A stretch of DNA of 64,000 nt. It comes from Streptomyces sp. NRRL WC-3618 (GTDB taxonomy: Bacteria > Actinomycetota > Actinomycetes > Streptomycetales > Streptomycetaceae). Position 1 is the first letter of the stretch. Every line of letters starts with the position of its first letter. The notes below the pieces were generated by a model. That model worked only from the letters and a program-made list of their open reading frames with translations, was not told where the DNA came from and ran no database searches. This document shows positions 52,460 to 60,558 of this stretch, piece after piece. The stretch spans positions 20,540 to 84,539 of the forward strand of contig NZ_LGDW01000144.1 in NCBI RefSeq assembly GCF_001280005.1, read 5' to 3'. A program made the translations under genes and the position numbers.

Positions 52460-53257
52460 TCAGTGCCGACCCGGCACCGCAACCCCCAACACCCTGTCCT
52501 TCAGCGCGGGAAACTGCTCCCGAGTCTCTCCCACCCGCAACGGCTCGAACTCAACCCGCAGAACCTCCTCGCCCGACCCCGCCTCCCCCAACACCTCACC
52601 CCAGGGATCAACCACGATCGAGTGACCGGCCTGCGGAACTCCCGCATGCGCCCCAGCCGTTCCACACGCAAGGACGTACGCCTGGTTCTCGACCGCCCGA
52701 GCCTGCGCCAGCAACGTCCAGTGGGCCCGCCGCCGCTCCGGCCAGCCCGCCGAGATGACCAGCGTCTCGGCACCCGCATCGACAAGACCGCGAAAGAGCT
52801 CGGGGAAACGGAGGTCGTAGCAGGTGGCGACGCCAACAGTCGTCTCGGGGAGAGAAACGGTGACGAGTTCCGCGCCCGCACCCATCAGCACGGCCTCGCC
52901 CTTGTCGAAGCCGAAGCGATGGATCTTGCGATAGGCGGCGGCCAGCTCACCGGCGGGGGAGAAGACGAGGGAGGTGTTGTACAGCGGACCTTCAGGATCC
53001 CGCTCCGGAATCGAACCCGCGTGCAGCCACACGCCCGCGTCGCTCGCCGCCTTCGCCATCGCGCCGTACGTCGGCCCGTCCAACGGCTCGGCCTCCGTCG
53101 CGAACTGCTCGTACGCGAAGGCGCCGGTCGTCCACAGCTCGGGCAGTACGACGAGGTCGGCTCCGGCCTCGTCCCGTACGAGCGAGGCAACTCGCTGCCG
53201 ACGCGATTCGACCGATTCGCCCTCATCTACACCGATCTGAATGAGCGAGGCGCGCAC
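52460..53257 (-). CDS. Carbon-nitrogen hydrolase (nitrilase superfamily)
   Basis: The 265-residue protein has the catalytic triad Glu40 (DLVVLPELW), Lys111 (AAYRKIHRF) and Cys146 (GVATCYDLRFPE). The length and motifs resemble the NIT2/omega-amidase and deaminated-glutathione amidase branch. It would hydrolyse a small amide such as alpha-ketoglutaramate or deaminated glutathione/mycothiol-type compounds. The GTG at 53257 with AGGA upstream gives the normal start (VRASLIQIGV); the frame stays open for 91 more codons but is unlike the family. Confidence 0.88.
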   Translation of the reverse strand: MRASLIQIGVDEGESVESRRQRVASLVRDEAGADLVVLPELWTTGAFAYEQFATEAEPLDGPTYGAMAKAASDAGVWLHAGSIPERDPEGPLYNTSLVFSPAGELAAAYRKIHRFGFDKGEAVLMGAGAELVTVSLPETTVGVATCYDLRFPELFRGLVDAGAETLVISAGWPERRRAHWTLLAQARAVENQAYVLACGTAGAHAGVPQAGHSIVVDPWGEVLGEAGSGEEVLRVEFEPLRVGETREQFPALKDRVLGVAVPGRH

Positions 53258-53588
53258 ACTACCACCGTCCTGACATTCGAGCCGTTCACACGGGCCTACG
53301 ATCGTCACACGAAAGCACTGCCGGGGTGCCTCACAGCAGCGTAACTTAACGTTCCAAGACACCCGCTGACAGCTATCCCGCAGGCGCTTCCGTACCCATC
53401 GAAAACGCCGCACCACCGCCCGATCCCACCCCCGACACCTCCGACCCAACGACCTCCACCACCACCTCCCCACGATCTTCACCGCCGCCTTCACCGCGGC
53501 CTTAAGCACCGCCGACAACGCCGTCGACACCCGCCGTCACCCGCCGCTGCCACTGCCCGCGTACCGACCGCCCGAGGGGTCCCGTTCC
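53258..53588. other. 331-bp divergent intergenic region
   Basis: This holds the promoters of the nitrilase and the mycothiol-dependent enzyme genes. The right half is pyrimidine-rich on the + strand (many CCACC/CCGCC words), and the frame of the nitrilase stays open through it by composition alone. I see no convincing small gene or operator. Confidence 0.5.
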
Positions 53589-54413
53589 GTGAGTCTGCAT
53601 CCCACTCTCCAGCCCTACGCCGACGCCTGGACCCACTCCATCGAAGCGATATCCGAGCTGGTGTCACCGCTCGTGGAGGGCGAGTGGAACCGCCGGACCC
53701 CGTGCCCGGGCTGGTCGGTTCGTGACGTGGTGTCCCATGTCATCGGCCTGGAGTGCGAGATGCTGGGCGACCCGCGCCCCATCCACACGCTCCCGCGCGA
53801 CCTCTTCCACGTCACGAACGAGCACCAGCGCTACATGGAGATGCAGGTCGACGTACGGCGACACCACACGGCCCCCGAGATGACGTCCGAGCTGGAGTAC
53901 ACGGTCATCCGCCGCAACCGCCAGCTGCGCAACGAGTCACGGGAACCGGGCGCGATGATCCGCGGCCTGCACGGCCAGGAGACGGCTCTCGTGGACGCCA
54001 TGCGGACCCGTGCGTTCGACGTGTGGGTGCACGAGCAGGACCTGCGCACCGCCCTCGGCCGACCCGGCAACCTCGACTCGCCCGGCGCGCACGTCGCTCG
54101 GGACGTGCTGCTCGAAAGGCTCCCGAAGGTCGTCGCCAAGGACGCGGGGGCACCGCGCAGTTCGGCGATCGTCTTCGACGTACACGGTCCCCTCGAGTTC
54201 CTGCGCACGATCCGCGTCGACATCAACGGCCGCGGCACCCTCGAAACGTCCCCGGCCCTCGGCCCGGCCGCCGCCTTCACTCTCGACTGGGAAACGTACT
54301 TCCGCCTGGCCTGCGGCCGGGTGACCCCGGAGGCGGCAGCCGACCGCATCAAGGCAGAGGGCGACCCGGGCCTGACGGCGGCGATCCTGCACCACTTCGC
54401 GGTAACCCCCTGA
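53589..54413 (+). CDS. Maleylpyruvate isomerase-family mycothiol-dependent protein
   Basis: The 274-residue protein has the MDMPI N-terminal DinB-like helical bundle with WNRRTPCPGWSVRDVVSHVIGLE, the metal-binding His in SHV, and the later DVWVHEQDLRTALGRP with its second His, plus a C-terminal SCP2-like domain (~180-265). Mycothiol is the actinobacterial low-molecular-weight thiol. The GTG at 53589 is used (VSLHPTLQPYADAW). The substrate is not predictable. Followed by two intergenic repeats. Confidence 0.88.
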   Translation: MSLHPTLQPYADAWTHSIEAISELVSPLVEGEWNRRTPCPGWSVRDVVSHVIGLECEMLGDPRPIHTLPRDLFHVTNEHQRYMEMQVDVRRHHTAPEMTSELEYTVIRRNRQLRNESREPGAMIRGLHGQETALVDAMRTRAFDVWVHEQDLRTALGRPGNLDSPGAHVARDVLLERLPKVVAKDAGAPRSSAIVFDVHGPLEFLRTIRVDINGRGTLETSPALGPAAAFTLDWETYFRLACGRVTPEAAADRIKAEGDPGLTAAILHHFAVTP

Positions 54414-54466
54414 GAACAGGTCTCTTCGCAGAGCCGCCCAACACTCCAGGCGCCGCCCCACACCCC

Positions 54467-54539
54467 CAGCCCGTCCGGCGTTTGAGGACAAGGCCCCTTC
54501 AGGGCCGACAGCAGGGACCCGGGGGGCCGCAGCCCTCAC
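54467..54539. repeat. Dispersed intergenic repeat, copy 2
   Basis: It begins CAGCCCGTCCGGCGTTTGAG and contains the GGCCCCTTCAGGGCC hairpin, then a CGGGGGGCCGCAGCCC tail. About 80% alike to the copies at 52340 and 54577. Confidence 0.75.
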
Positions 54540-54576
54540 CAGCGACGCCCGCATCCCCCAGCGCCCCCGACACTCC

Positions 54577-54650
54577 CAGCCCGTCCGGTGTTTGAGGACA
54601 AGGCCCCTTCAGGGCCGACAGCGGGGGCCTGGGGGCGGCAGCCCCCAGCG
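54577..54650. repeat. Dispersed intergenic repeat, copy 3
   Basis: This is the same element in direct orientation, 110 bp after copy 2, with CCTGGGGGCGGCAGCCCCCAG as a second hairpin-like part. It ends 38 bp before the stop of the convergent MFS gene and may terminate transcription. Confidence 0.75.
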
Positions 54651-54688
54651 ACGCCCGCCCCGAGCACCGGCCCCGTACGAACCGTCGC

Positions 54689-56170
54689 TCACACAGGAAC
54701 GTGCACAGTAGAAACCCTGCTCACAACCAACCGCTCCCGCTCCCGCCGCGCCGCCCGCTTCCGCAACCGCAGGATCTGGCTGACGCCAACCCCCTGCACC
54801 AGGAACACGAACGAGAACGCGACCGTGTAGTTGTCCCCGGTCGCGTCCAGCAGCACACCGACCGCGAACAGCGTCGTCATCGAGGCGACGAACCCGCCCA
54901 TGTTGGTGATCCCGGACGCCGTCCCCTGACGCTCGGGCGGGTTGGCGGGCCGCGCGAAGTCGAAGCCGAGCATCGACGCCGGCCCGCAGGCCCCGAGCAC
55001 CGCGCACAGCAGCACCAGCAGCCACATCGGGGCGTGGCCGGCGCCGACCACCGCCGGGTAGGCGAGCGTCACCGCCCACATCACCGCCGTAAGGCCCACC
55101 GTGCCGAGCGCCAGCGGCAGCCGCGCCGCGTGGTGCCGGGCGACGATCTGGCCGTACACCAAGCCGATGACCATGTTGGAGAGCACGACCAGCGTCAGCA
55201 GCTCCCCCGCCGTCGCCCGCGTCAGACCCTGGGCCTCGACGAGGAACGGCAGGCCCCACAGCAGCAGGAACACCATCGCCGGGAACTGGGTGGTGAAGTG
55301 CACCCACAGCCCGAGCCGCGTCCCGGGCTCACGCCACGAGGCGGCGATCTGCCGGCGGACGTACGCGGCCCCCTGGTGCGGGAACGGCTCCGGCTCGTGC
55401 CCCTCCGGATGATCCCTGAGGAAGGCGACCAGCAGAACCAGCACGACCAGGCCCGCGACCGCACTGCCCGCGAAGGCCGCCGTCCACCCGACGCCGTGCA
55501 GCAGCCGGGCCAGGAGGAGCGTCGAGACGAGGTTGCCCGCCATCCCGGCGAGCCCCGCCAACTGCGCGATCATCGGCCCGCGCCGCGCCGGGAACCACCG
55601 GGACCCCAGCCGCAGCACGCTGATGAACGTCATCGCGTCGCCGCACCCGAGCAGCGCGCGGGAGGCGAGGGCGGTGCCGTACGAGGGGGAGAACGCGAAT
55701 CCCAGCTGCCCGGCCGTGAACAGCACCACCCCGATGGTCAGGACCTTCTTCGTACCGAGCCGGTCGACAAGCAGCCCGACCGGTATCTGCATGCCCGAGT
55801 AGACGAGGAGCTGGAGGATCGAGAACGTGGACAGGGCGGACGCGCCCACGTGGAAGCGGTCGGCGGCGTCGAGCCCCGCCACCCCCAGGGACGTACGGAA
55901 GATGACGGCGACGAAGTACACGCAGACGCCGACGGACCAGACCAGGACAGCGCGACGCCCACCCGGCGGATCACCGGGCAGCGAACCGGCACCGGAACCC
56001 GCACCCGCACCCGGACCTGAAGGACCTGACCCCCCACCCGCACCCGCACCCGCACCCGCACCCGCACCCGCACCCGCACCCGCACCCGCACCGAAACCTG
56101 ACCCCGCGCCCAAACGCGAACCCTCATCTGCCCCCGAACCACCGTTCACAGCACGCTCCCCCCAACTCAT
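54689..56170 (-). CDS. MFS transporter with Gly/Ala repeat N-terminus
   Basis: The 493-residue protein has about twelve transmembrane helices from residue 75 on and MFS loop motif A-like GLLVDRLGTKKVL. It resembles the NNP/oxalate-formate or sugar-acid MFS group. Residues ~20-65 are (GA)n and GSG repeats from a hexanucleotide microsatellite. Its ATG overlaps the stop of the GntR gene by 4 bp, so the pair is translationally coupled and the GntR protein probably controls uptake. Substrate unknown. Confidence 0.88.
   Translation of the reverse strand: MSWGERAVNGGSGADEGSRLGAGSGFGAGAGAGAGAGAGAGAGAGGGSGPSGPGAGAGSGAGSLPGDPPGGRRAVLVWSVGVCVYFVAVIFRTSLGVAGLDAADRFHVGASALSTFSILQLLVYSGMQIPVGLLVDRLGTKKVLTIGVVLFTAGQLGFAFSPSYGTALASRALLGCGDAMTFISVLRLGSRWFPARRGPMIAQLAGLAGMAGNLVSTLLLARLLHGVGWTAAFAGSAVAGLVVLVLLVAFLRDHPEGHEPEPFPHQGAAYVRRQIAASWREPGTRLGLWVHFTTQFPAMVFLLLWGLPFLVEAQGLTRATAGELLTLVVLSNMVIGLVYGQIVARHHAARLPLALGTVGLTAVMWAVTLAYPAVVGAGHAPMWLLVLLCAVLGACGPASMLGFDFARPANPPERQGTASGITNMGGFVASMTTLFAVGVLLDATGDNYTVAFSFVFLVQGVGVSQILRLRKRAARRERERLVVSRVSTVHVPV
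56035..56092. repeat. Hexanucleotide tandem repeat, about nine CACCCG units
   Basis: Perfect CACCCG units run from 56035 to about 56090 and encode the Gly-Ala run near the N-terminus of the MFS transporter. A six-base unit changes length without frameshift. Confidence 0.9.
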
Positions 56171-56838
56171 CGCACTTCGCCCCGCGCCAGGTTGGAGAAC
56201 CAGCTCACGTGCCGGTGCACGATCGCCACCGCCGCCTCCGGGTCGCCCGCGCGCAGCGCGTCGAGGATCTCCCGGTGTTCGGCGAGCGTCTTGGTGATGC
56301 GGTCGGGGTGGGCGTGCATGACCGCGACGCCCATCCTCAGTTGCCGGTCGCGCAGTTGGTCGTACAGCCGGGAGAGGATCTCGTTGCCCCCGCTGCGGAC
56401 GATCTCGGCGTGGAAGCAGCGGTCGGTCACGGCGGCGCCCGCGAGGTCGCCTGCGGCGGCCTGCTCGCGCTGCCGTTCGAGGAGTTCGGTGAGCCGGGCG
56501 ATGAGCCGCGGCGAGGCGGGCACGGCCTTGCGGATGGCGTGCTCCTCGACCAGTTGGCGGGTCTCGACGACATCCGCGATCTCCTGGGCGGAGACGGGCA
56601 GGACGAGCGCGCCCTTCTTCGGGTAGAGCTTGATCAGTCCCTCGGCCTCCAGGCGCAGCAGCGCCTCGCGCACCGGAGTGCGGGACACCCCGACGGCCTC
56701 GGCGAGTTCGCCTTCGGTGAGCAGGGTCCCGCCCTCGTAACGACGGTCCAGGACGCCCTCTTTGACGTGGGTGTAGACGCGGTCGGCGGCGGGAGGCTGC
56801 TTCACGTGCCGCATGTGCTGCACGGCGGGGCTGTTCAT
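56167..56838 (-). CDS. GntR-family (FadR/FCD type) regulator
   Basis: The 223-residue protein has a GntR winged helix (~15-80, DRVYTHVKEGVLDRRYEGGTLLTEGELAEAVGVSRTPVREALLRLEAEGLIKLYPKKG) and an FCD ligand domain (~95-215) with the metal-binding Asp/His residues (TDRCFHAEIV, EHREILDAL). FCD regulators sense organic acids. It is coupled to the MFS gene downstream. Upstream, TGATGT occurs twice 11 bp apart (minus strand, 56845-56861) in an A+T-rich pocket that may be its operator. Confidence 0.9.
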   Translation of the reverse strand: MNSPAVQHMRHVKQPPAADRVYTHVKEGVLDRRYEGGTLLTEGELAEAVGVSRTPVREALLRLEAEGLIKLYPKKGALVLPVSAQEIADVVETRQLVEEHAIRKAVPASPRLIARLTELLERQREQAAAGDLAGAAVTDRCFHAEIVRSGGNEILSRLYDQLRDRQLRMGVAVMHAHPDRITKTLAEHREILDALRAGDPEAAVAIVHRHVSWFSNLARGEVR

Positions 56839-57141
56839 GGCGACATCATAGATACATCACGTACGCATAAGGGCGGTCGTCCGCCATATGGACCGATCCC
56901 GGGGCCGTTCCCCGATCGGGGCGTGACGTCGCCGCACGGACAACAGTTCAATCTCCGGAAGGGTCGCGGGAACCACGCGGAGCCGTACGGCGTCCTTCGG
57001 AAAGGGAAAATCGGGGAACCCGCCTCAGCACGCGCACAACCAACTGTGCTAGTTACGAGTCACAGAGAGCGGCGATTCGCCGACTCGGCCAACTCGGCCG
57101 CTCTCCAGTGGCATTCGGACGATTCAGACGTAATCGGGGTA
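56839..57141. other. 303-bp divergent intergenic region
   Basis: This holds the GntR promoter/operator area (ATGATAGATACATCACG near 56847) and the leader of the carboxypeptidase gene. No hairpin or ORF was convincing. Confidence 0.45.
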
Positions 57142-58053
57142 TTGAAGTTGATAACCGGCATCCAGGGCATCCGTTTTCGCAGAGCCGCAGCCGTCGTGGT
57201 CACCACCGGCGCCGTGCTCGCGACCGGGGCGCTCACCGCGGCGCCCGCACAGGCCGCTGTGGCCGTTCCGACGATCGTCGCCAAGGGCGGCTATCTGATG
57301 AACAACGCCAACGGCTCGAGCCTGTACGGCAAGGCCGCCGACACCAAGCTGTCCACCGGTTCCACCACGAAGGTCATGACGGCGAAGGTCGTGCTGGCCC
57401 AGCCGAACCTGAACCTCAACGCCAAGGTCACGATCCAGAAGGCGTACAGCGACTACATCGTCGCCAACAACGCCTCCTCGGCCCGGCTGATCGTCGGCGA
57501 CAAGGTCACCGTCCGTCAGCTGCTGTACGGGCTGATGCTGCCCTCGGGCTGTGACGCGGCGTACGCGCTGGCGGACAAGTTCGGCACCGGCTCGACGCGT
57601 GCCCTCCGGGTGAAGTCGTTCATCGGCAAGATGAACAGCACGGCCCGGAGTCTCGGCATGACGAACACCAAGTTCGACAGCTTCGACGGCATCGGCAACG
57701 GGGCGAACTACTCGACCCCGCGCGACCTGACGAAGCTCGCCAGCAACGCCATGAAGTCCGGCGCCTTCCGCGCGATAGTGAAGACGCAGAACTTCAAGGA
57801 ACTGGTCACCACGTCCACCGGCGGCACCCGCTGGATGGCCTGGGAGAACACCAACAAGCCGCTGCTGTCCGGCTACGCCGGCACCATCGGCATCAAGACC
57901 GGCTCCGGCCCGCAGGCCAAGTACTGCCTGGTCTTCGCCGCGACCCGCAACGGCAAGACGGTCATCGGCACGGTCCTCGCCTCCGCGTCGGTCGCCGATC
58001 GCACGTCGGACGCGAAGAAGCTCATGAACTACGGCTTCGCGCGCCTGGGCTGA
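57142..58053 (+). CDS. Secreted D-alanyl-D-alanine carboxypeptidase (PBP)
   Basis: The ~303-residue protein has a signal peptide (LITGIQGIRFRRAAAVVVTTGAVLATGALTAAPAQA), then the S11 peptidase motifs: STTK at 74-77 (nucleophile Ser and Lys), SGC at 135-137 in place of the usual SGN, and KTG in GIKTGSGP near 253. It trims the terminal D-Ala of peptidoglycan peptides. SGC instead of SxN is also seen in other actinobacterial members I recall. The start is probably TTG 57142; no ATG fits the signal peptide. It ends at a strong terminator. Confidence 0.85.
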   Translation: MKLITGIQGIRFRRAAAVVVTTGAVLATGALTAAPAQAAVAVPTIVAKGGYLMNNANGSSLYGKAADTKLSTGSTTKVMTAKVVLAQPNLNLNAKVTIQKAYSDYIVANNASSARLIVGDKVTVRQLLYGLMLPSGCDAAYALADKFGTGSTRALRVKSFIGKMNSTARSLGMTNTKFDSFDGIGNGANYSTPRDLTKLASNAMKSGAFRAIVKTQNFKELVTTSTGGTRWMAWENTNKPLLSGYAGTIGIKTGSGPQAKYCLVFAATRNGKTVIGTVLASASVADRTSDAKKLMNYGFARLG

Positions 58054-58070
58054 CCCCCGGCACGCACGCA

Positions 58071-58111
58071 TGACTGAGGGGGCCCACCACTCCGGTGGGC
58101 CCCCTCAGTCA
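58071..58111. terminator. Very strong bidirectional terminator
   Basis: A perfect 18-bp stem (58071-58088 with 58094-58111) and a 5-nt ACTCC loop lie between the convergent carboxypeptidase and bkdC genes. This is the longest terminator in the window. Confidence 0.92.
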
Positions 58112-58124
58112 TGCGCTCACGCTC

Positions 58125-59552
58125 CTACGCCCAGGTGATGAGCTTCTTCGGCTGCTCCAGGATCGCCGCCACGTCCGCCAGCACCTTGGACCCCAACTCC
58201 CCGTCCACCAGCCGGTGGTCGAAGGACAGGGCCAGGGTCGTCACCTGTCGGGGCTTGACCTTGCCCTTGTGGACCCACGGCTGCAGCCGGATCGCGCCGA
58301 CCGCGAGGATCGCGGCCTCTCCGGGCGGCAGGATCGGCGTGCCCGTGTCGACGCCGAAGACGCCGACGTTCGTGATCGTCACGGTGCCGCCCTGCATGGC
58401 CGCGGGCGACGTCCTGCCGTCCCGCGCCGTGGACACCAACTCGCCGAGCGCCTCCGCCAGTTGCGGAAGCGTCTTGTCGTGGGCGTCCTTGATGTTCGGG
58501 ACGATCAGACCGCGCGGGGTGGCCGCCGCGATGCCCAGGTTGACGTAGTGCTTGAGCACGATCTCCTGGTTCGCCTCGTCCCAGGACGCGTTGACCTCCG
58601 GATGGCGCCTGATGGCGACCAGCAGGGCCTTGGCGATCAGGAGCAGCGGGTTCACCCGTACCCCTTGCATCCCGTACTCGGCGGACCGCTTGAGCTCCTC
58701 GACCAGCTTCAGCGTGCGCGTCACGTCGACGGTCACGAACTCCGTGACGTGCGGCGCCGTGAACGCCGAGCCGACCATCGCCGCCGCGGTCGCCTTCCGT
58801 ACGCCCTTGACCGGCACGCGCGTCTCCCGCGTGCCGTCGTACGAGGCCACCGGCGCCGGTGCGGCGGGGGCGGCCGGTGCCGCCCGCACCGCCTCGGGCG
58901 TCGCCGGGGCCACCGCCGCGTGCACGTCCTCGCGCGTGATGACGCCGTCGGCGCCCGACGGGGTCACCGTCGTCAGGTCGACGCCGAGATCCTTGGCGAG
59001 CTTGCGCACCGGCGGCTTCGCGAGCGGACGCGCGGAGGCGACCGCGGCCCCTCCGGCGAGGGCCGTGAGGTCACTGTGACCGTTCAGCTCCTGCTGGACC
59101 GCCGCGGCGACCTCCCGGGCCGGGACCTCGGCGCCCTTGCGGGGACGACGCTTGGTCGAGGAGGCGGACACGCCGTAGCCGACGAGGACCGGCTGACGGG
59201 CCGGCGCCTTCTCCTCCTGGGCGACCTGGGTGGTGGCCTGGGTGGCCTGGGGGACCTCGGCGGCAACCGACGGCTCTGCCTCCGCCGCCTCCCCGGCGCC
59301 GCCCGTGACGTCCACCGCGATGATCGACGTACCCACGTCGACCGTCGTGCCCTCGGGGAAGTGGAGTGAGCGCACGACCCCGTCGTACGGGATGGGCAGT
59401 TCGACGGCCGCCTTGGCGGTCTCGACCTCGCACACCACCTGTCCGTCGGTCACCGTGTCGCCCGGCTGGACGTACCACTTGAGGATCTCGGCCTCGGTGA
59501 GTCCCTCGCCCACGTCGGGCATGGTGAACTCGCGAACGGACGCGTCAGTCAT
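58125..59552 (-). CDS. bkdC: Branched-chain alpha-keto acid dehydrogenase E2 (dihydrolipoamide acyltransferase)
   Basis: The ~475-residue protein has an N-terminal lipoyl domain (MPDVGEGLTEAEILKWYVQPGD, lipoyl Lys47 in VETAKAAVE), a Pro/Ala linker, an E3/E1-binding domain (PPVRKLAKDLGVDLTTVTPSGADGVITREDV) and the catalytic domain ending LSFDHRLVDGELGSKVLADVAAIL with the active-site His. It transfers branched acyl groups to CoA. ATG 59552 is used, though a GTG nine bases upstream is possible. It lies 19 bp after bkdB, last gene of the operon. Confidence 0.94.
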   Translation of the reverse strand: MTDASVREFTMPDVGEGLTEAEILKWYVQPGDTVTDGQVVCEVETAKAAVELPIPYDGVVRSLHFPEGTTVDVGTSIIAVDVTGGAGEAAEAEPSVAAEVPQATQATTQVAQEEKAPARQPVLVGYGVSASSTKRRPRKGAEVPAREVAAAVQQELNGHSDLTALAGGAAVASARPLAKPPVRKLAKDLGVDLTTVTPSGADGVITREDVHAAVAPATPEAVRAAPAAPAAPAPVASYDGTRETRVPVKGVRKATAAAMVGSAFTAPHVTEFVTVDVTRTLKLVEELKRSAEYGMQGVRVNPLLLIAKALLVAIRRHPEVNASWDEANQEIVLKHYVNLGIAAATPRGLIVPNIKDAHDKTLPQLAEALGELVSTARDGRTSPAAMQGGTVTITNVGVFGVDTGTPILPPGEAAILAVGAIRLQPWVHKGKVKPRQVTTLALSFDHRLVDGELGSKVLADVAAILEQPKKLITWA

Positions 59553-59571
59553 TGTCGTCACGTCCCTCTCC

Positions 59572-60558
59572 TCAGTACGCCAGCGAGCGGTCGACGGCGT
59601 CGAGCACCCGGTCCAGGCTCGGTAGGTACTCGTCCTCGAGGCGGGCCGGCGGGTACGGGGCGTGGTAGCCGCCGACCCTGAGCACCGGTGCCTCCAGGTG
59701 GTAGAAGCAGCGCTCCGTGATCCTCGCGGCGATCTCCGCGCCCGAGCCGAAGAACACCGGCGCCTCGTGCACCACGACCAGACGGCGGGTCTTCTCGACG
59801 GAGGCCTGGACGGAGTCGAAGTCGAGCGGGGAGACCGACCGGAGGTCGAGGACCTCCAGGGACCGGCCCTCCTCGGCCGCCGCGTTCGCGACCTCCATGC
59901 ACAGCTTCACCATCGGGCCGTAGGCGGCGAGGGTGAGGTCGGTGCCGGCTCTGACCACCTGGGCTTTGTGGAGCGGGCCGGGGATGGCCTCCACATCGAC
60001 CTCGGCCTTGTCCCAGTAGCGCCGCTTCGGCTCGAAGAAGATCACCGGGTCGTTGCTCTGGATGGCCTGCTGCATCATCCAGTAGGCGTCCGACGCGTTG
60101 GACGGGGACACGATCTTGAGGCCCGCCACATGCGCGAAGAGCGCCTCCGGGGACTCCGAGTGGTGCTCGACCGCGCCGATGCCCCCGCCGTACGGGATGC
60201 GGATGACGATCGGGAGCTTGATCTTGCCCAACGCGCGTGCGTGCATCTTCGCGAGCTGGGTGACGATCTGGTCGTACGCCGGGAAGACGAAGCCGTCGAA
60301 CTGGATCTCCACCACGGGGCGGTAGCCGCGCAGGGCGAGGCCGATGGCCGTGCCGACGATGCCCGACTCGGCGAGCGGGGTGTCGATGACCCGCTCCTCG
60401 CCGAAGTCCTTCTGCAGACCGTCGGTGACCCGGAAGACACCGCCGAGCTTGCCGACATCCTCACCCATGATCAGGACCTTGGGGTCCGTCTCCAGGGCCT
60501 TGCGCAGCGATTCGTTGATCGCCTTGGCCAGGGCCATGCTCTTCGACGTCACGGTCAT
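59572..60558 (-). CDS. bkdB: Branched-chain alpha-keto acid dehydrogenase E1 beta subunit
   Basis: The 328-residue protein has the transketolase-like pyrimidine domain (MALAKAINESLRKALETDPKVLIMGEDVGKLGGVFRVTDGL, with the catalytic Glu of the TPP site) and the C-terminal transketolase domain (RRLVVVHEAPVFFGSGAEIAARI). It forms the E1 heterotetramer with BkdA. Its ATG overlaps the bkdA stop by 4 bp (ATGA), ensuring equal translation of the two subunits. Confidence 0.95.
   Translation of the reverse strand: MTVTSKSMALAKAINESLRKALETDPKVLIMGEDVGKLGGVFRVTDGLQKDFGEERVIDTPLAESGIVGTAIGLALRGYRPVVEIQFDGFVFPAYDQIVTQLAKMHARALGKIKLPIVIRIPYGGGIGAVEHHSESPEALFAHVAGLKIVSPSNASDAYWMMQQAIQSNDPVIFFEPKRRYWDKAEVDVEAIPGPLHKAQVVRAGTDLTLAAYGPMVKLCMEVANAAAEEGRSLEVLDLRSVSPLDFDSVQASVEKTRRLVVVHEAPVFFGSGAEIAARITERCFYHLEAPVLRVGGYHAPYPPARLEDEYLPSLDRVLDAVDRSLAY

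Noticed and set aside
52460..53530. 91-codon N-terminal extension of the nitrilase
   Set aside because: The extension (Lys/Arg/Trp-rich) is unlike nitrilases, and the GTG at 53257 with a ribosome site gives the family N-terminus.
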